Positions 1 to 9,694 are shown, numbered from the stretch's first letter. The stretch: 64,000 bases of DNA from Scilla litardierei (GCA_030789695.1 CM061133.1:94915528-94979527), one strand, 5' to 3'. Program-made: numbers and translations. Notes: generated by a model not told the origin, from the letters alone.

Positions 1-160
1 CGAGTGAATATATATACTCGGCCGAGTAGCAGTTATATTGAAATCAGGAAAATAAAAAGAGAGTTGGGTACAGCAGACTTCCCTCGTTTGTGAGGGCTCG
101 GCCGGACGAACTTGTGTACTCGGCCGAGTGACTAGTATACTCGGCCGAGTGAGCCTTGTG
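1..160. repeat. CTCGGCCGAG palindrome cluster in the 3' noncoding part of element A
   Basis: Copies of ACTCGGCCGAGT lie near 17-28, 118-129 and 139-150, with a broken copy near 107-114. The same motif fills the U3 of the family 1 LTRs (4531-4914 and 8180-8555), so it also occurs internally, after the coding region. Element D shows the same double placement with its own motif. Confidence 0.8.
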
Positions 161-479
161 TTCTGCTGTTTGTCTTCGTTTGGGCTCTAAACTCCGTCTT
201 TCTTCCTCCAGTCGATTTCATCTTCCTCCTAAGCATCGAGCGCCTTCCTGGGGCGCTCCTCGTCGCCTTGTACATCCTCCTAATGATGGGTTCCTCGTTC
301 TCCTCTCCTGTCAGGAAAAATAGGACCCGTTATCACAAAATTTTTGGGCGAACGACTCAAAACACTAAAAATTTCTAAAACAAAAATAAAAGAAAAGTAA
401 AAATAAAGAAATAACCGTCGGGTTGCCTCCCGACAAGCGCTCGTTTAAGGTCGTGAGCTCGACCCCCTATGATTTTCAA
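161..479 (-). other. 3' noncoding region of element A with the conserved post-integrase box
   Basis: No coding signal. The stretch near 416-462, read on the minus strand, contains AGCGCTTGTCGGGAGGCAAC preceded by a TTAA-rich stretch. A close relative lies just after integrase in element D (27020-27065). In plant OTA elements this box lies downstream of integrase, so its place right after the protease marks the deletion of RT, RNase H and integrase. Confidence 0.6.
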
Positions 480-1740
480 TTAATGCGGGATGTTTGGTGC
501 ATATGAGATGCACCCATCAAACTTTCCGGGCAGAACGCTTAGATTCGGAAGTTGCGGTGGCGTGTTCTCCCTCGGTGGTCTCCCGTCTCGAATAGTGTTG
601 GGGGGAGGCTCCCCCAAGCTAGCGTTTGCTCCGGTCAACGGCTTCACCGGTGACGCCGATTTCCGTATCGGCGGAGCTTCCTTCAGAGACTTCAATTTCG
701 AGAGCTTGCAAAGCTCTCGAATCCTTGCGACATCCGTGTCGCCTTCATTATTTTCAGCGGAGAGGTCGGGGGAATCATTTTTCTTCTCATCTTGGCCTAA
801 ATCCGGGCCTTCCTCGAAATCCTCATCGAATAGAGCGCCAATGGAGTGAGAGATCGCCTCCTCAATTACCTCATCAAGGAGGTCCATGTAGTAAAGCTCC
901 TCGTGGTAAGGCATGTGTTTCATAGCCTTAGGAATGTGAAGCTCCACCTCGATGTTGCCGACGTTCAAAGTTAGGGTACCTTCTCGCACGTCGACAATGA
1001 CACCGGCGGTGGCGAGGAACGGGCGTCCAAGTATCAATGACGTATCTCCCTCCTCCTTAACGTCCATGATCACGAAGTCACATGGCAAGCATGTGCCCCC
1101 CGGGACTTGTAGCGGGATGTCTTCGTCGATTCCTACCGGCCATGTTATCCGTCCATCGGCTAATTATATCCGCATGTCGGTAGGTTTCAACTTCGTCCCG
1201 GTGTTTAGCCTTAGGAACATGGAGAGAGGCATGAGGCTAACACTAGCCCCTAAATCCACCAACGCCTTTTGTAGAGGGACGCCGCCCAAGGTGCAAGGAA
1301 TTCGAAAACTCCCCGGATCTTTGAATTTGGCCGGCTCATTCTCTCTCTTGGTGAACCAAGAGCCCTCCTCGGCTAGCATGATCTTTTCCTTCCTCCCCTC
1401 CCCCCCCCCCCCCCCCCCCCCCCGAAATCAAATCCTTTAGAAATTTAGCATATGTGGGGATTTCCACGATGGCGTCGAGGAAGGGAATGTTGAGGCTAAC
1501 TCCTCTCAGATACTCGAGAAACTTTGCTAGCCTTTTCTCCATTTTTTCTCTAGCAAGCCTTTGGGGGAATGGGACCGGTGGCATGAAGCGCCTCTCCTCA
1601 ATCAATTGCTCCGCTCTAGATTTCTCCTTTTCTTGTGGCTCTTTCTCCTTCTCAACTTCAACTACCGGCTCAATTGGCTCTAAACTTTCCTCCACGGGCT
1701 CCTCGGTAGGAATCATGGCGGGGGTGGTGTCCTTCCCGCC
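480..1740 (-). pseudogene. Retropepsin-like aspartic protease of element A, frameshifted
   Basis: The protease follows gag in the same frame after one in-frame TGA (1741-1743). Its first part (1716 to about 1400) has the conserved linker before the protease (PFPQRLAREKMEKRLAKF, ending in KFLKDL). Near 1250 the active-site motif DLGASVSLMPLS is readable, as in Athila/Tat proteases, and the flap-side motif ILGRPFLAT is at about 1030. Three lesions are visible: a 24-base C run (1400-1423) that moves the frame, an in-frame TAA at 1164-1166, and the loss of all downstream pol. The C-terminal tail is acidic, then proline-rich. Its role in an active element would be to cut the gag-pol polyprotein. 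Confidence 0.8.
1400..1423. repeat. Homopolymer C run inside the protease pseudogene
   Basis: Twenty-four consecutive C on the plus strand, read as about nine glycines on the coding strand. The reading frame differs on its two sides, so the run marks a frameshift. The length could be affected by sequencing or assembly. Confidence 0.95.
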
Positions 1741-3273
1741 TCAAGTAGTAACGGCAACCATGGCATTGATGTGGCCGGTGTTGCCCCGTGGGTTTTGCTC
1801 GGGTTGCGCCAGTAATTGTCGAGTATTCCGATTGAGCAACGCCAATTGCTCCGAGATTTGAGCTACAACGGTTGTAAGGGAGTCTTGGTCCGCCTTCAAG
1901 GAAGCATTGACCTTCTTTTGCTCGACCATAAACTCCTCCACTCTAGCTTCGAAGTCGGATCGTTGTTGAGCTTGTGGAGGGTTTTGATTTTGATTTCTCC
2001 ACCCTTGATTGTATCCGGGCGGCCTATATGGTGGATCTTGTTGCTTCGGTTGAAAATTTTGTTGTGGAGGCCCCCTCGGCGGATAGTGTTGTTGTAGGGG
2101 TGGTGGTGGTGGTCGAGCTTGTTGAGGTGGTTGTTGTGGCGGGTTCAAAGCTCCTTCATTGTTGGCGTAAGAGAAACCGGGATGATTTCTTGTGGCCGGA
2201 TTGGCCCAATACCCTTGGTAACCCGCGACATATTGTACTTGCTCCATGGATCCTTCTCCTTGCTCTCCTTCCAAATACATGGCTTGAGATTGGTCTTGCC
2301 AATCACACATTTGGTTCGTTGGTGCGGAGGTGGAAGGGGTTCCTTGGGGCTCCGTGATAAACTTCTCCAGTCTCTCCACTACCTTGTGGAGAGAATCAAA
2401 CTTGGTTGTAAGCTCCGCTACGGCCTTCGCCTCATAGATACTAGTTGGCTTCAAGGAGGACGTAGAGTGTCCTCGCTCATCGCCCCATTGTTGATTGTTT
2501 GAGGCCATCTCCTCAATTAGGGCCGTAGCTTCTTCGGGAGTCTTTGATAAGATAGCACCATTCGCCGCGACGTCAATAATTTGTTTGTTCACCGGTTGGA
2601 GACCATTGTAGAAGCTATGAACTAGCTCCCAATCTTCGATGCTATGGTGCGGGCATTGATGCTGCCGATCTTTAAAACGCTCCCAAGCCTCATAGAGCGT
2701 CTCTTGGAGTCCTTGCTTGAAGGACATAAGAGCGCTCCGAATCTTCACTGTCTTGGAGGGCGGATAGAACTTATCAATGAATGCACTCGCCAACTCGTCC
2801 CAAGTGGTAAAGACTCCCTCAGCTTGCGTCCTCAACCAATAGAGTGCCTTGTCCTTTAGTGTGAAGGGGAAGAGACGCAGTCTGATGGCATCGATGGAGA
2901 CCCCCGTCATCTGAAATGTGGCGCACTTTGACAAGAATAACTGAATGTGGTAGTAGGGATTTTCATGGGCATTCCCATGAAATGGATCCTGCTGCATCAG
3001 AACCACTAGTCCAGTCTTCAGCTCAAAGTTCTTGTCAGCCGCCAACTCCGGCATGGCAATGGATGAGGTCGTAGAAGAGGTCTTAGGCCGGAGCCTATCG
3101 CGAATAGAAATTATCCTCGCCATTCTTGCCGCTAATTGGTCTGCAGTTTCCGGGTTGGTCATATACCTCCCTTCCGGATCTTGTCTCGTTTCCGCTCTGA
3201 TTCTCCGCACCGTACGTTCAATCTCAGGATCAAATAATATACCGTCAGGGTCCGTAGTGGATCTCGTGTACAT
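1741..3273 (-). CDS. Ty3/gypsy Gag (retrotransposon gag domain), element A
   Basis: Open frame of 510 codons from an ATG at 3273. Residues about 90-230 are a typical retrotrans_gag domain of Athila/Tat elements: LMQQDPFHGNAHENPYYHI, then RLRLFPFTLKDKALYWL, then KFYPPSKTVKIRSAL and YEAWERFKDRQHQCPHH. Residues about 340-430 are rich in proline and glutamine; a coiled-coil-like C-terminal stretch follows (about 440-490). No zinc knuckle is visible. The closest relative here is the gag of element C (17786-19489). The frame ends at one TGA directly before the protease. Gag would form the particle that packages element RNA in the cytoplasm. This is the only long intact Ty3 gag in the window. Confidence 0.9.
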   Translation of the reverse strand: MYTRSTTDPDGILFDPEIERTVRRIRAETRQDPEGRYMTNPETADQLAARMARIISIRDRLRPKTSSTTSSIAMPELAADKNFELKTGLVVLMQQDPFHGNAHENPYYHIQLFLSKCATFQMTGVSIDAIRLRLFPFTLKDKALYWLRTQAEGVFTTWDELASAFIDKFYPPSKTVKIRSALMSFKQGLQETLYEAWERFKDRQHQCPHHSIEDWELVHSFYNGLQPVNKQIIDVAANGAILSKTPEEATALIEEMASNNQQWGDERGHSTSSLKPTSIYEAKAVAELTTKFDSLHKVVERLEKFITEPQGTPSTSAPTNQMCDWQDQSQAMYLEGEQGEGSMEQVQYVAGYQGYWANPATRNHPGFSYANNEGALNPPQQPPQQARPPPPPLQQHYPPRGPPQQNFQPKQQDPPYRPPGYNQGWRNQNQNPPQAQQRSDFEARVEEFMVEQKKVNASLKADQDSLTTVVAQISEQLALLNRNTRQLLAQPEQNPRGNTGHINAMVAVTT

Positions 3274-3390
3274 GCACAGGAGAACAAAGTTTCAAAGAAG
3301 TGATTAGCACAATGGAAGGGTTAGGTAAAAATAAAGAAATAAAATAAAAAGAAAGAAATAGCTAGGGTGGTAAGATCAAACGCAATCACC

Positions 3391-3406
3391 TCCCCGGCAA
3401 CCGGAA
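3391..3406 (-). other. Degenerate primer-binding site of element A
   Basis: The minus strand reads TTCCGGTTGCCGGGGA directly after the LTR end. The other Ty3 elements here have TGGCGCCGTTGCCGGGGA, complementary to plant tRNA-Asp. The GTTGCCGGGGA part is kept, but the TGG expected against the tRNA CCA end is lost. Either it is decayed or a different primer is used. Confidence 0.6.
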
Positions 3407-3750
3407 TGTAACCCAAAGAACGATTGTAGTTTTACCGCAAGCACACGGTATAGCGGCGAGCGGGCTATCGAACACAGGGAGGACGAATGACCGTGCTTGT
3501 TCCAATCAACCTGGCTATTAAGAAGAGAGAAATTTGCCTTTGGCGATCCTGTCACAATCGTCAGACAAAGTACGGAAATATCAAATCAAATAAAGAACGT
3601 CTAGGGAATGGGGAATTCCCGCTACTCACCGTATCTCGTAAATGTGGTTCATTGGTATCAAAATTGCTAGAATAAAATTTTGGATGAACTAGTCGCAACT
3701 GAATGTAGAACCTAGTTCACGCTCTCGCGCTGTTGCCCGTCTATAGCTAT

Positions 3751-4054
3751 CCTAGGTTCGGGTCCAATCTCTTGCAAACCCTAGCCTAGGGAAGCTAGCA
3801 TTAGGATCAACATCATCATTCAATCGCGCCCCGAGCCCACTCTCGTGCAAACTCGGGCCACGACCTAGGTTGGGATAGTTCCTACCCATCCAATCTCTTA
3901 CAAACGGGTATCGACATGGAATTGCAATCGAAAACCCTAGTATCGGTCCAATCTCTTGCAAACCGACACTACGGAAATTTGATTCCAACCCAATTCAGAT
4001 TTCTAGGGTTTCCTATCGAATTGGGATCCAATCTCTTGCAAATCCCAATCGATA
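3751..4054. other. Array of five stem-loops with a constant 14-nt loop (family 1 LTR, copy A)
   Basis: Constant loop on the plus strand: CCAATCTCTTGCAA (sense TTGCAAGAGATTGG) at 3764, 3837 (variant), 3890, 3948 and 4028. Each is flanked by its own complementary arms: 3751-3763 with 3778-3790 (11 of 13 pairs), 3830-3836 with 3851-3857, 3883-3889 with 3904-3910, 3935-3947 with 3962-3974 (11 pairs plus one wobble), 4014-4027 with 4042-4054 (13 pairs with one bulged A). The stems share no sequence with each other. The array lies downstream of the TATA-like box in sense, hence probably in the transcript. Confidence 0.8.
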
Positions 4055-4441
4055 TGAATACCTAGCCATCCGTAGTAAATCGATCCCAATCTAATCCCAA
4101 ATAGCAATTCTAGCAAAATTTCTACCAATTCATCACAAATATGAAATTGGGCTTGTATGGTTCATCCCCACGCCCCCAAGACATGGAGACTACTCACAAT
4201 TCATAGCACAAACACAAAAATAATCAATGAAATAAGCAAGAGAATTCATCACAATATTAAGATAAGCAATAAAAATTGTATTTTTAGAGAAGAGAGACAC
4301 AAACCAATGGAGTTCCTCAAATAATTCAACAAAAATCAACTTTTGTCTCCTCTCAAATCACAAGAATAAAGCTAAAAAGTTAATCTAAAAAGCTGCACAA
4401 ATCTAAGAGAAAAGCTCTCTAAACTAGGGTAAAAACAGGGG

Positions 4442-4448
4442 TTAAATA
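4442..4448 (-). promoter_or_regulatory. TATA-like box of the element A LTR
   Basis: TATTTAA on the minus strand inside a C/G-flanked context, between the palindrome array and the hairpin array. Placed by position and by analogy with the other LTRs here. Confidence 0.45.
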
Positions 4449-4530
4449 CCCCCCAAAATCGTCCAAAAAACTGTGACCAAAATACCCCTGCGCAGCCTGA
4501 AATCTGCAATTTTCGCTACAGGCAGCGCGT

Positions 4531-4914
4531 CGCACTCGGCCGAGTGACAAAAGTCGCTCGGCCGAGTGAGAAACCCTGTAAATTTCCTGTAAGTCTTGAT
4601 CTTCAGGGGTCTTCACTTCTGGGACGGCTCGGCCGAGTGGGTTGTCGTCACTCGGCCGATGTCTTCTTGGTACTCGGGCGGACGGCATTTGCCACTCGAC
4701 CGAGTGGGTCTTCTGAAGCTCATGCAGACGAAAACAGTAAGTTGGCGATTTTTGACATGCGTCGTCTGGGTGCCACTCGGGCGGACGGGATCTCGTCACT
4801 CGGCCAATGTGGCTTCCGATGCTCGGCCGAGTGCACGTATGGAACGTATCCGATCTGGTCGGCCGAGCGGTGTCTCGCTGGTCGGCCGAGTGAGTCCTTC
4901 ACTCGGCCGAGTGG
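4531..4914. repeat. CTCGGCCGAG palindrome array in U3 of element A
   Basis: About eleven full or degenerate copies of CACTCGGCCGAGTG in 384 bp, for example near 4533-4546 and 4899-4912. Variants such as CTCGGGCGGAC and CTCGACCGAG look like decayed copies. The array is upstream of the TATA-like box in element sense. Confidence 0.85.
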
Positions 4915-5209
4915 GACACCAAAAATGCCCAAACAGCTTGTTTTGGCCTCCTCGTCGCTCCCGCGACGTTCTTTCTTCTTCCGCTCCTCTCCAACAGCAA
5001 AATACCCCTCGGGGAGGTCATCGGTGACACCCTGGAGTAGGCGTATCTCGAGATCACTCCAAATCGCTCCAAATCACCTGAAATGCGACAAAAACAACAA
5101 ATCGTGAAAAGCATCGCAATATCATCGATATATCGTGAAAAACATGATTTGGGCGATCTAAATGGCATGCAAACATGCGGGAAAAAAGTGTAAAATAAGG
5201 AGTGATCAT

Positions 5210-5231
5210 CCACCACCACCACCACCACCAC
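5210..5231. repeat. (CCA)n microsatellite
   Basis: Seven uninterrupted CCA units immediately next to the A/B junction, in frame with the degenerate ORF that follows. Confidence 0.9.
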
Positions 5232-5235
5232 TGCT

Positions 5236-5916
5236 TTGCCTATCTCGGTTGAGCCTATTTCTTCACTTCTTCCCGAGCGTCCACCCACCATACTAGAGTG
5301 CGACGAGCCTTCCTTCGCTACCGTCGTGGGGACCCTGTCCGGTTTGATGTCCGCTGGGGTGTCGCCTTTTGGTCCTTACACTTCCTCCCCAGCGGTTGGC
5401 CTATCTGTCTCCACCGTAGCTGTACTGTCTGAGAGTGTCGTGACGTTTGTCCTCACTTCTGTGTCACTGACCTCTCTTGCTGCCTCGTTGCCGATTTTGT
5501 CGTCCACCACCACTGCTGCTGCCTCCTTGTCCCAGCCTGCGTCCCAACCTCGCACTGAGGCTGGGCATCCACTAGTGAGCATAGCACCTTTTTCACACCT
5601 ACCTACTGGCCCGATTACTTACACTGCACGTATCTGACAACCCCGACCTTCACAGCCTAGAACTGTCCGACCCTCCGCTCCACCACCTCCTGACGCCTTA
5701 GTTCAGAGCATTCGTGCTCTTGAGGGGGCGGTGAGTGGACTCAGGGGCGATTTTAGGGCTCTCTTTGTCGCGGTCAGTTCCATGGAGTCCCGCGTCGCCA
5801 TGCTCCCCGATATTCAGGCTTGCCTGAATCAGATAGTGGCGCGACTCTCTCCACTACACCCACCCACCCAGCAGACACGTCCACCACCCCCACCCCCCAC
5901 CCCCCACCCACCATAG
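5236..5916 (+). pseudogene. C-terminal remnant of an extra ORF of element B
   Basis: One frame is open from the junction with element A to 5916 except for a single TGA at 5635-5637. The product is rich in Ser, Thr, Pro and Val; then comes a short helical stretch (residues such as LRGDFRALFVAVSSMESRVA) and a proline-rich end. No start codon is present because the 5' part lies beyond the insertion of A. It sits where plant OTA elements carry an additional ORF after integrase; element D has a recognisable one at 46943-48177. No known domain can be assigned. Confidence 0.45.
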
Positions 5917-6250
5917 GATGGAGATGGTGCAGCACCACCAGCTTAGGCACACCCTTGATGCCATTGATCTTTTTTGTCGTTATGCTGCCCATTCTCTGCT
6001 GGTCCTGTCGATATATTATTTTTGCCCACCCCACCTCCTCCCCTCATTATTTTTGGCCCTATCTTGCTCACATCATTATATATCTTTTTTGGGAGAGAGG
6101 GAGAGTATTTTTGGTGACACATATCTGCTTCACTCCCATCTTTGCATGCATCATTCACATCATCATATTTTCTTTTTATTTTTACCTTTTTTATCATGCA
6201 TGCATCCTCACCCTCCCCACCCATTACCCGTCTCTCGGTGTGCCACAATT

Positions 6251-6288
6251 TGCACATTGAGGACACTGTGCACTTTAGCTTGGGGGAG
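6251..6288 (+). other. Hairpin with GAGGAC core followed by an internal polypurine tract (element B)
   Basis: TGCACA at 6251-6256 pairs with TGTGCA at 6267-6272 around a loop containing TTGAGGAC. AGCTTGGGGGAG follows at 6277-6288. The equivalent in D (48436-48471) uses a different, fully complementary stem (TTGCATTG with CAATGCAA) around AGGG. Confidence 0.65.
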
Positions 6289-7848
6289 TGAGTTCTCACA
6301 CTTTTTGCTTTTATCACCTTTATTTTTAGTTTTTTCAAGTTTTTCCGCTTTTGCACCCATTTTTCATCACTTTTTCATTTTTCTTACCATGCACCACGTT
6401 TTTCTTATTTTCTTTGTGTGCCGCATTGTAAATATTCTTTTTTCTTTTATCTTTATTTCTTTCATTTTTTGCTAGAGATGATTTTTCTGTGATGATGATG
6501 ACGTGGTGTTAGCTTTTCTCTATATGCATGCTAATTTTGTCATGTCATAGCTTTTGTTTCTGATATCATATGCTATGTCTTGTTTTGAATTTAGAAATAG
6601 TAACCCACTTCTTTTTCCGTATGAAAATGGATGAAATTCTACTATTAGCTGATGTCTGATGATTCATATGTTTGCTATCATAGAAAACACACCAAGATTC
6701 ACGCATTGATGCTTATATCTAGAGTACTGTTTTATTTTCTCATATCACTTCTTATTGCATGACTTGTACGCTTCACTTCAGGTTGATTGAATGTTTGCTA
6801 GCATTGATAAATCTGGATTAGTTTACTTTTTGAGATCAAACTGAGTAGATTAGATTACCCTGCTGAAGTTTTCATGCACGTCCTATAGAGTGAACCGAGA
6901 GATACATTTATTTCTTTCTCCACATATCTTGAACATTATTTCTCTATTTTAAATTCATTGGTGAATCTCCCCTTAGCAATTCTATTATTGGCATCCCCCG
7001 TTGGTATATCACTTGCTCCGAATTCCCCAAAACCCAAAGAAAAAAATACTTGTATATCCTTCTCTTTGATTTGGGATTATTTGTGTATTGATTTTATTTA
7101 TAAAAAAGAAAAAAAGGAGAAAAAGAAAAAGAAAAAGAAAAAGATTTGAGAATAAGAAAAGAAAAGAGAAAAGAAGTTCGAAAACGATCCCATCTCATAT
7201 CCTTACTCTCTTTCTTCCCTTTTTTGCTTTTATTTTTGTTATCTTTGACTTTTGGAGCTTCATAAGAAACGGGGATGTAAATATTGTTTTGTATATGCCA
7301 CCATGCTTATTGATAATCTTGGGGGAGAGGATCCTATGATGTGTAAGAGAGTGACTACTTGACAACCTAGGCTAAGTAATATTTTATACTCGGTGAGATT
7401 GCTTAAAGTTTCACGAAATCCAGAAATCTACGCTTAGCATTCATTTCATGAAAACCACACTTTTCTATTCTTACTACTCTATTGTGTGATGTCTCTTATA
7501 CTCCTTATAGAAAGCATTCAATTGAAAAGTTTGTGATCTACGATATTGTATACCGCTTTAGATGCTTCAGACGATGCTAATTCTGGAATTATTCCATTTT
7601 TTAATGCAATATTGATATTCTTGGGTTTTCTATTTCAAATGCACCATTATACTATGATATCGAGATAAAAGTCTTTAACATGTGTTTTACATTCGATGCG
7701 TGCTATATGAGTAAGCAAAACCCACGTCCTGAGAAAAATGATCTAGCGGCTTCCATCTTCGCTTTCTTCTTTGTTTTTCGTTTTTCATTTTTCGCCTTTC
7801 CATCGGGTCTTTTTTTTTCTTTATCCACCGGGTTCGCTTTTTACTCAT
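6289..7848 (+). other. Noncoding 3' internal region of element B
   Basis: AT-rich, with pyrimidine-rich stretches (6300-6480), an A/G-rich stretch (7103-7175) and another AGCTT-less polypurine TTGGGGGAGAGG near 7318. No open frame with recognisable content. By comparison with D (48180-49756) this is the region between the extra ORF and the 3' LTR. Confidence 0.6.
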
Positions 7849-7886
7849 CTTCCTCGAGGACGAGTAAGAGGTAAGCTTGGGGATTT
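7849..7886 (+). other. Hairpin with GAGGAC core plus 3' polypurine tract of element B
   Basis: CTTCCTC and GAGTAAG flank GAGGAC (7849-7868; one mismatched pair). AAGCTTGGGGATTT (7873-7886) then ends exactly at the LTR start TGATCACTCC. The tract is the expected primer for plus-strand DNA synthesis. Confidence 0.75.
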
Positions 7887-8179
7887 TGATCACTCCATAT
7901 TTTACACCTTTTTTCTGCATGTTTGCATGCCATTTTGATCGCTCAAATCGCGCTTTTCACGATTTTTCGGCAATATTGTGATGCTTTTCACGATTTCTTG
8001 TTTTTGTCGAATTTCAGGAGATTTCGAGCGATTTGGAGTGATTCTGAGATGCACCCACTCCGGAGTGTCACCCGTGACTCTCCCGAGGGGAATTTTGCTA
8101 TTAGAGAGGAGTGGAAGAAGAAAGAACATTGTAGGAGCGACGAGGGAGCGAAAATATGAAGTTGGGCATTTTGAGCATG

Positions 8180-8555
8180 TCACTCGGCCGAGTGAAGGAG
8201 TCACTCGGCCGACCATCGAGAGCCCGCTCGGCCGACCAGATCGGACACGCAGAAGACTGAGATTCAGCGTGCACTCGACCGAGCATCGGCAGCCCACTCG
8301 GTCGAACCACGGAGACCACACTCGCCCGAGTGGCATCAAGACGATGGCAAGCAGAAGTCCAGACTTACTGTAATTTTACAGTCGTTTCCTGAGTTCCGAC
8401 TCGGTCGAGTGAAGAAGTCCCCTCGGCCGAAGCAAAGAAAGTCACTCGGCCGAGTGACTCCCGAGGAGCCGACCCCCAAAAGTCCGAACTTACTGGAATT
8501 TGTATGGGTTTGTCACTCGGCCGAATGACATTTGTCACTCGGCCGAGTGAGCCGC
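8180..8555. repeat. CTCGGCCGAG palindrome array in U3 of element B
   Basis: Full copies TCACTCGGCCGAGTGA near 8180-8195 and 8534-8549, with several degenerate copies between (CTCGGTCGA, CTCGACCGAG, CTCGCCCGAG). Located upstream of the TATA-like box at 8634. Confidence 0.85.
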
Positions 8556-8633
8556 GCTGCCTGTAGCGTAAACTGTGATTTTGAGGCTGCGCAGGGGCAA
8601 TTTCGTCACAGTTTTTTGGGCGTTTTTGGGGGG

Positions 8634-8640
8634 CATTTAA
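8634..8640 (+). promoter_or_regulatory. TATA-like box of the element B LTR
   Basis: CATTTAA between G/C-rich flanks, homologous in position to TATTTAA of the A LTR. The first base differs from the A copy. Confidence 0.35.
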
Positions 8641-9028
8641 CCCCAGTTTTTAACCTAGTTTGGAGAGTTTTTTCAAAACTTTTTGCAGCCTTTTTTAGAT
8701 TACTTTTAGGAGATTAGATTTAGATCTTTAGGGGTGAGAGAAAAGTGTTATTTTGTTGGAGGCTATTGGTTCTTCATTGGTTTGTCTCTCTCTCCATCAA
8801 AAACTCCATTTTTATTGATATATTGAATATTGCAATGAATTCTATTGATTTTATTTTTGAATTTCTATTGAATTTCATTATGAATTGTGATTAGTTTTAC
8901 CGCCTTAGGGCATAGGGATGAACCCTACGAACCCTATTTCTAATTTGAGATGAATTGGTGAAATTATTGCTAGAATTGATTAGGGTTAGTTTGGGATTGA
9001 TTTAATATGAATAGCTAGGGATTCATAC

Positions 9029-9330
9029 CGATTGGGATTTGCAAGAGATTGGATCCCAACTCGATAGGAAGCACTAGAAATTCGAATTGGGTTACAATTG
9101 GATTTCTCCGGAATCGATTTGCAAGAGATTGGACCGAAACTAGGGTTTTCGATTGCAATTCTATACCAATACCAGTTTTGCAAGAGATTGGACGGGTAGG
9201 AACTATCCCAACCTAGGTCGTAGCTCGAGTTTGCACGAGAGTGGGCTCGGGATACGATTGAATGATGATGTTGTTCTTCACGCTAGTTTGCCTAGGTTAG
9301 GGTTTGCAAGAGATTGGACCCTACCCTAGG
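9029..9330. other. Array of five stem-loops with a constant 14-nt loop (family 1 LTR, copy B)
   Basis: Loop TTGCAAGAGATTGG begins at 9039, 9119, 9178, 9231 (variant TTGCACGAGAGTGG) and 9304. The best stems are 9291-9303 with 9318-9330 (12 of 13 pairs) and 9029-9038 with 9053-9063 (10 pairs with one bulge). The units at 9119 and 9178 have decayed stems. Unit order mirrors copy A. Confidence 0.8.
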
Positions 9331-9694
9331 TTTGCTATAGACCGGCAATAGCGAGGGAGCGTGAGCTTGGTTCTACATTTAGTTGCAACTAGTTCACCTG
9401 AATTTCAAGTCTAGTAATTTTGACACCTACGAATCACAATGACGAGATATGGTTTGTAGCGGGGATTCCCTACCCCTAGGCGTCTTTATTAATTAGATAT
9501 TTCTTTTATACCATTGAACGACTGTGACTGCTTTATTGCGAATATTTCTAGACTATTCTTATAGCCAGGTGAGTTGAAGAAGACACTGTCATTTGGCATC
9601 CTCGTGTTCGATACCCACTCGTCGCTACACCGTGCGCTTGCGGTAAGACTAGCGAGTCGCGTGCCCCGGGTGTGCATCCGGGCATCCGATCAGC

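Larger units (their letters stand above)
1..5208 (-). mobile_element. Element A: Ty3/gypsy (Athila/Tat-like) retrotransposon, gag-protease only, partial
   Basis: Reads right to left: 5' LTR (3407-5208), degenerate primer site, gag (3273-1741), protease (1740-480), then 3' noncoding sequence running off the window. Directly after the protease comes a box that normally lies downstream of integrase, so RT, RNase H and integrase are missing. The 3' LTR is not in the window: no copy of the LTR start (GGAGTGATCA on the plus strand) is seen at 1-480. The right end abuts the internal part of the related element B, suggesting A inserted into B; the second TSD copy would lie left of the window. Confidence 0.8.
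3407..5208 (-). repeat. 5' LTR of element A (family 1)
   Basis: In element sense the LTR starts TGATCACTCC (5208 downwards) and ends GGGTTACA (3407), 1802 bp. The start matches the B LTR at 7887. Order in sense: palindrome array (4914-4531), TATTTAA-like box (4448-4442), hairpin array (4054-3751), U5, primer site. Confidence 0.85.
5209..9651 (+). mobile_element. Element B: 3' part of a family 1 Ty3/gypsy element
   Basis: Contains the end of an additional ORF (5236-5916), a long noncoding 3' region with two hairpin-polypurine modules, and a 3' LTR starting at 7887. Its 5' part would lie left of the inserted element A, outside the window. The right boundary is uncertain: similarity to the A LTR stops near 9651, about 22 bp short of the expected LTR end, where element C begins or B is truncated. 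Confidence 0.7.
7887..9651 (+). repeat. 3' LTR of element B (family 1)
   Basis: Starts TGATCACTCC after a polypurine tract and is alignable by eye with the A LTR through the palindrome array, TATA-like box and hairpin array, up to GCTTGCGGTAAGACT near 9651. The last part of the A LTR is not found, so the end is approximate. Confidence 0.8.

Noticed and set aside
1..153. 3' LTR of element A at the left edge
   Set aside because: The motif CTCGGCCGAG is shared with the LTR, but the expected LTR end GGAGTGATCA with its polypurine tract is not present, and the homologous placement in D is internal.
3751..4054. CRISPR-like appearance: a short repeat at regular intervals with unique sequence between
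   Set aside because: Plant genome, repeat only 14 bp, and the sequence between copies is self-complementary around the repeat and lies inside an LTR. It is a hairpin array, not a CRISPR.
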